Assembly: GCA_018607725.1 (NCBI GenBank)
Contig: JABBAY010000120.1
Coordinates: 1 to 43,772 of the forward strand
From: K189A clade bacterium
Lineage (GTDB): Bacteria; Pseudomonadota; Gammaproteobacteria; Pseudomonadales; Azotimanducaceae
Reading direction: 5' to 3'
Length of the DNA stretch: 43,772 nt
Shown here: positions 42,666 through 43,772 of the stretch, one piece after another
Layout: the number at the start of each line of letters is the position of its first letter
How positions within the stretch are numbered: the first letter of the stretch is position 1
Position numbers and translations under genes: made by a program
Notes under the pieces: model-generated
Database searches by the model: none
What the model was told of the DNA's origin: nothing
What the model saw: only the letters and a program-made list of their open reading frames with translations

Positions 42666-43550
42666 ATGAATTACGCCAAGCCTGATTACCTTATCTCTAC
42701 CGCTGACCTTGACACAGCCATCGCCAACAATCCCAGTCGCCTAAGGTTGTTTGACGTGACCATTAGTTTGGTCCCGAGTGCACAAGGTTACAATGCCGTA
42801 TCGGGCTTCGATGATTACCAACAGGCACATATACCGGGCACTGCCTTTATGGATATTGTTCGAGACTTATCGGACACCAGCAGCGGCTTGGGATTTACCC
42901 TTCCCTCGGCAGCGCACTTGCAAGCGGCCTACCGTGCCGCCGGTATCGATGACGATAGCCAGGTGGTGTTTTATAGCAGCGGCCACATGATGTGGGCAAC
43001 TCGTGCCTGGTGGATGCTACATTCCTGTGGGCACAAAAACGTCGCAGTGCTAGACGGTGGGCTCTTAAAGTGGCAGCAAGAGGGCCGTGACCTGACCACT
43101 GAGTTACCACCAGCGCGCTCAGGCAATCTTTTGGTCAGTCTTGACGCCAACCTTTGGGCGGATAAAGCCACCACCCTCGCCGCCGTGCATGATGGCGACG
43201 TCTGCACCATCAACGCCCTCTCACCTGAAGTCTACTCCGGTGAGGCAAAGATGAACTATGGGCGCAAGGGACATATCGAAAACAGCAAAAATGTCTTCTA
43301 CGATGAACTGCTAGACCAGGGTTGCTTTCGCTCTGCCGCTGAACTGCAGCGCGTATTCTCGGCCAAGGGCGTACTAGACAAACAGCGGGTCATCGCCTAC
43401 TGCGGCGGCGGGATTGCGGCGACCCTCGACGCGCTGGCCTTGACGCTTATTGGCCATCAAAGTGTCGCTGTGTACGACGGCTCCATGAGCGAATGGGTCA
43501 AAGATGAAACCTTGCCTTTGATCACCGGCCCCGAAGCATCTGCCGATTGA
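42666..43550 (+). CDS. Two-domain rhodanese-type sulfurtransferase (thiosulfate/3-mercaptopyruvate)
   Basis: The 294-residue protein has two rhodanese modules: an N-terminal inactive one (about 1-140, HIPGTAFMDI) and a C-terminal one with the active Cys C246 in AYCGGGIAATL. The active loop CGGGIAA is one substitution class away from the CGSGVTA of mercaptopyruvate sulfurtransferases, so the sulfur donor is not certain. HMMWATRAWWMLHSCGHKNVAVLDGG is typical of the N-terminal module end. The family moves sulfane sulfur to cyanide or thiols. The start is uncertain: ATG 42666 is best spaced from GAG, with alternatives at 42660 and TTG 42657. It is separated from the upstream gene by a strong terminator. 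Confidence 0.92.
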   Translation: MNYAKPDYLISTADLDTAIANNPSRLRLFDVTISLVPSAQGYNAVSGFDDYQQAHIPGTAFMDIVRDLSDTSSGLGFTLPSAAHLQAAYRAAGIDDDSQVVFYSSGHMMWATRAWWMLHSCGHKNVAVLDGGLLKWQQEGRDLTTELPPARSGNLLVSLDANLWADKATTLAAVHDGDVCTINALSPEVYSGEAKMNYGRKGHIENSKNVFYDELLDQGCFRSAAELQRVFSAKGVLDKQRVIAYCGGGIAATLDALALTLIGHQSVAVYDGSMSEWVKDETLPLITGPEASAD

Positions 43551-43566
43551 TGAACCCACTTTAATG

Positions 43567-43772
43567 CTAAGCGAATAAACGCGCCTGATAAAACGCTAGA
43601 ATTTCATCTACCGCCGCTCGAGTTGGCTCGCCTTCCGCGTCGATCAGGTGCATTGTCACCACACTATGGGGCGCAGCACGGCTGGCTCTCGCCGCCTCGT
43701 CGGGCAATACCCGAGGTTGAAATCGGTCTCCCAGCGCCGCAGCATATTCACTGAAGCGCTCCTTGCGGCAGA
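43567..43772 (-). CDS. C-terminal end of a protein running off the window (partial)
   Basis: On the minus strand a frame is open from the window edge to a TAG at 43567-43569 and encodes 67 residues. The visible part has an acidic/basic helix at the start (RKERFSEYAAALGDRF), a strand-like PHSVVTMHLIDAEGEP and a final helix VDEILAFYQARLFA. I do not recognise the family; the strand-turn-helix end would suit a thioesterase-like or other alpha/beta protein, but this is weak. It converges with the rhodanese gene, whose stop is only 16 bp away. Confidence 0.6.
   Translation of the reverse strand, partial: CRKERFSEYAAALGDRFQPRVLPDEAARASRAAPHSVVTMHLIDAEGEPTRAAVDEILAFYQARLFA

Noticed and set aside
1..43772. 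tRNA, rRNA, insertion sequences, integrases or phage genes
   Set aside because: No tRNA-like cloverleaf, rRNA stretch, transposase or integrase motif was found on either strand by eye.

Overview
The window reads as chromosomal DNA of a Gram-negative bacterium, most likely a heterotrophic, possibly marine, gammaproteobacterium. The support is a LpxR-type outer-membrane lipid A deacylase, several lipobox lipoproteins, a Dcp-type M3 peptidase, a SulP/sulfide:quinone reductase pair and many acyl-CoA catabolism genes. The assignment is inferred from gene content and a mid-range GC level judged by eye. There is no rRNA, tRNA, CRISPR array, insertion sequence or phage gene. Genes are tightly packed on both strands and none is visibly broken.

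Layout. (1) 1-3254: the tail of a possible MarR-like regulator, an inverted repeat, a carotenoid-cleavage-type dioxygenase and a convergent acyl-CoA synthetase. (2) 3481-7429: an orphan CysH-like protein, then a flavin pair (acyl-CoA-dehydrogenase-like monooxygenase and LLM oxidoreductase) facing an SDR. (3) 7625-11636, minus strand: a three-subunit molybdenum hydroxylase in order FAD subunit, 2Fe-2S subunit, Mo subunit, followed by a MoaD/ThiS-like small protein. (4) 11881-14322: an HD-domain protein carrying the six-ligand set of mixed-valent di-iron oxygenases, then two overlapping lipoprotein genes. (5) 14471-23051, plus strand: CoA transferase, M3 peptidase, M20-like lipoprotein with lost metal ligands, SDR, DMT exporter, DUF3147 membrane protein, SDR and VOC protein. 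(6) 23065-31830: small EthD-like protein, LpxR, and a minus-strand run of CoA transferase, Baeyer-Villiger-type monooxygenase, FAD oxidoreductase and an unknown lipoprotein; then a crotonase. (7) 32010-37254, minus strand: 6-phosphogluconate dehydrogenase, SulP permease and a phosphatase-like/SQR fusion. (8) 37603-43772, plus strand: P450, SDR, acyl-CoA ligase, degenerate Tag-type glycosylase and rhodanese, ending in a partial minus-strand gene.

Functionally the window looks like an accessory catabolic region. Two acyl-CoA ligases, two class III CoA transferases, a crotonase, four SDRs and at least five different oxygenase or hydroxylase types (carotenoid dioxygenase, flavin monooxygenases, Mo hydroxylase, P450, possible HD di-iron oxygenase) fit oxidation and CoA-dependent breakdown of hydrophobic substrates such as terpenoids, steroids or aromatics. 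The substrate itself cannot be read from sequence. A secondary sulfur theme (CysH-like, SQR fusion, SulP, rhodanese) runs through it. Two unrelated intergenic tandem arrays share a 13-bp period.

The best candidates for undescribed biology are the HD-domain putative di-iron oxygenase, the MoaD-like protein tied to the Mo hydroxylase, the CysH-like protein with a lost PP-loop, and the M20-like lipoprotein without its metal site.
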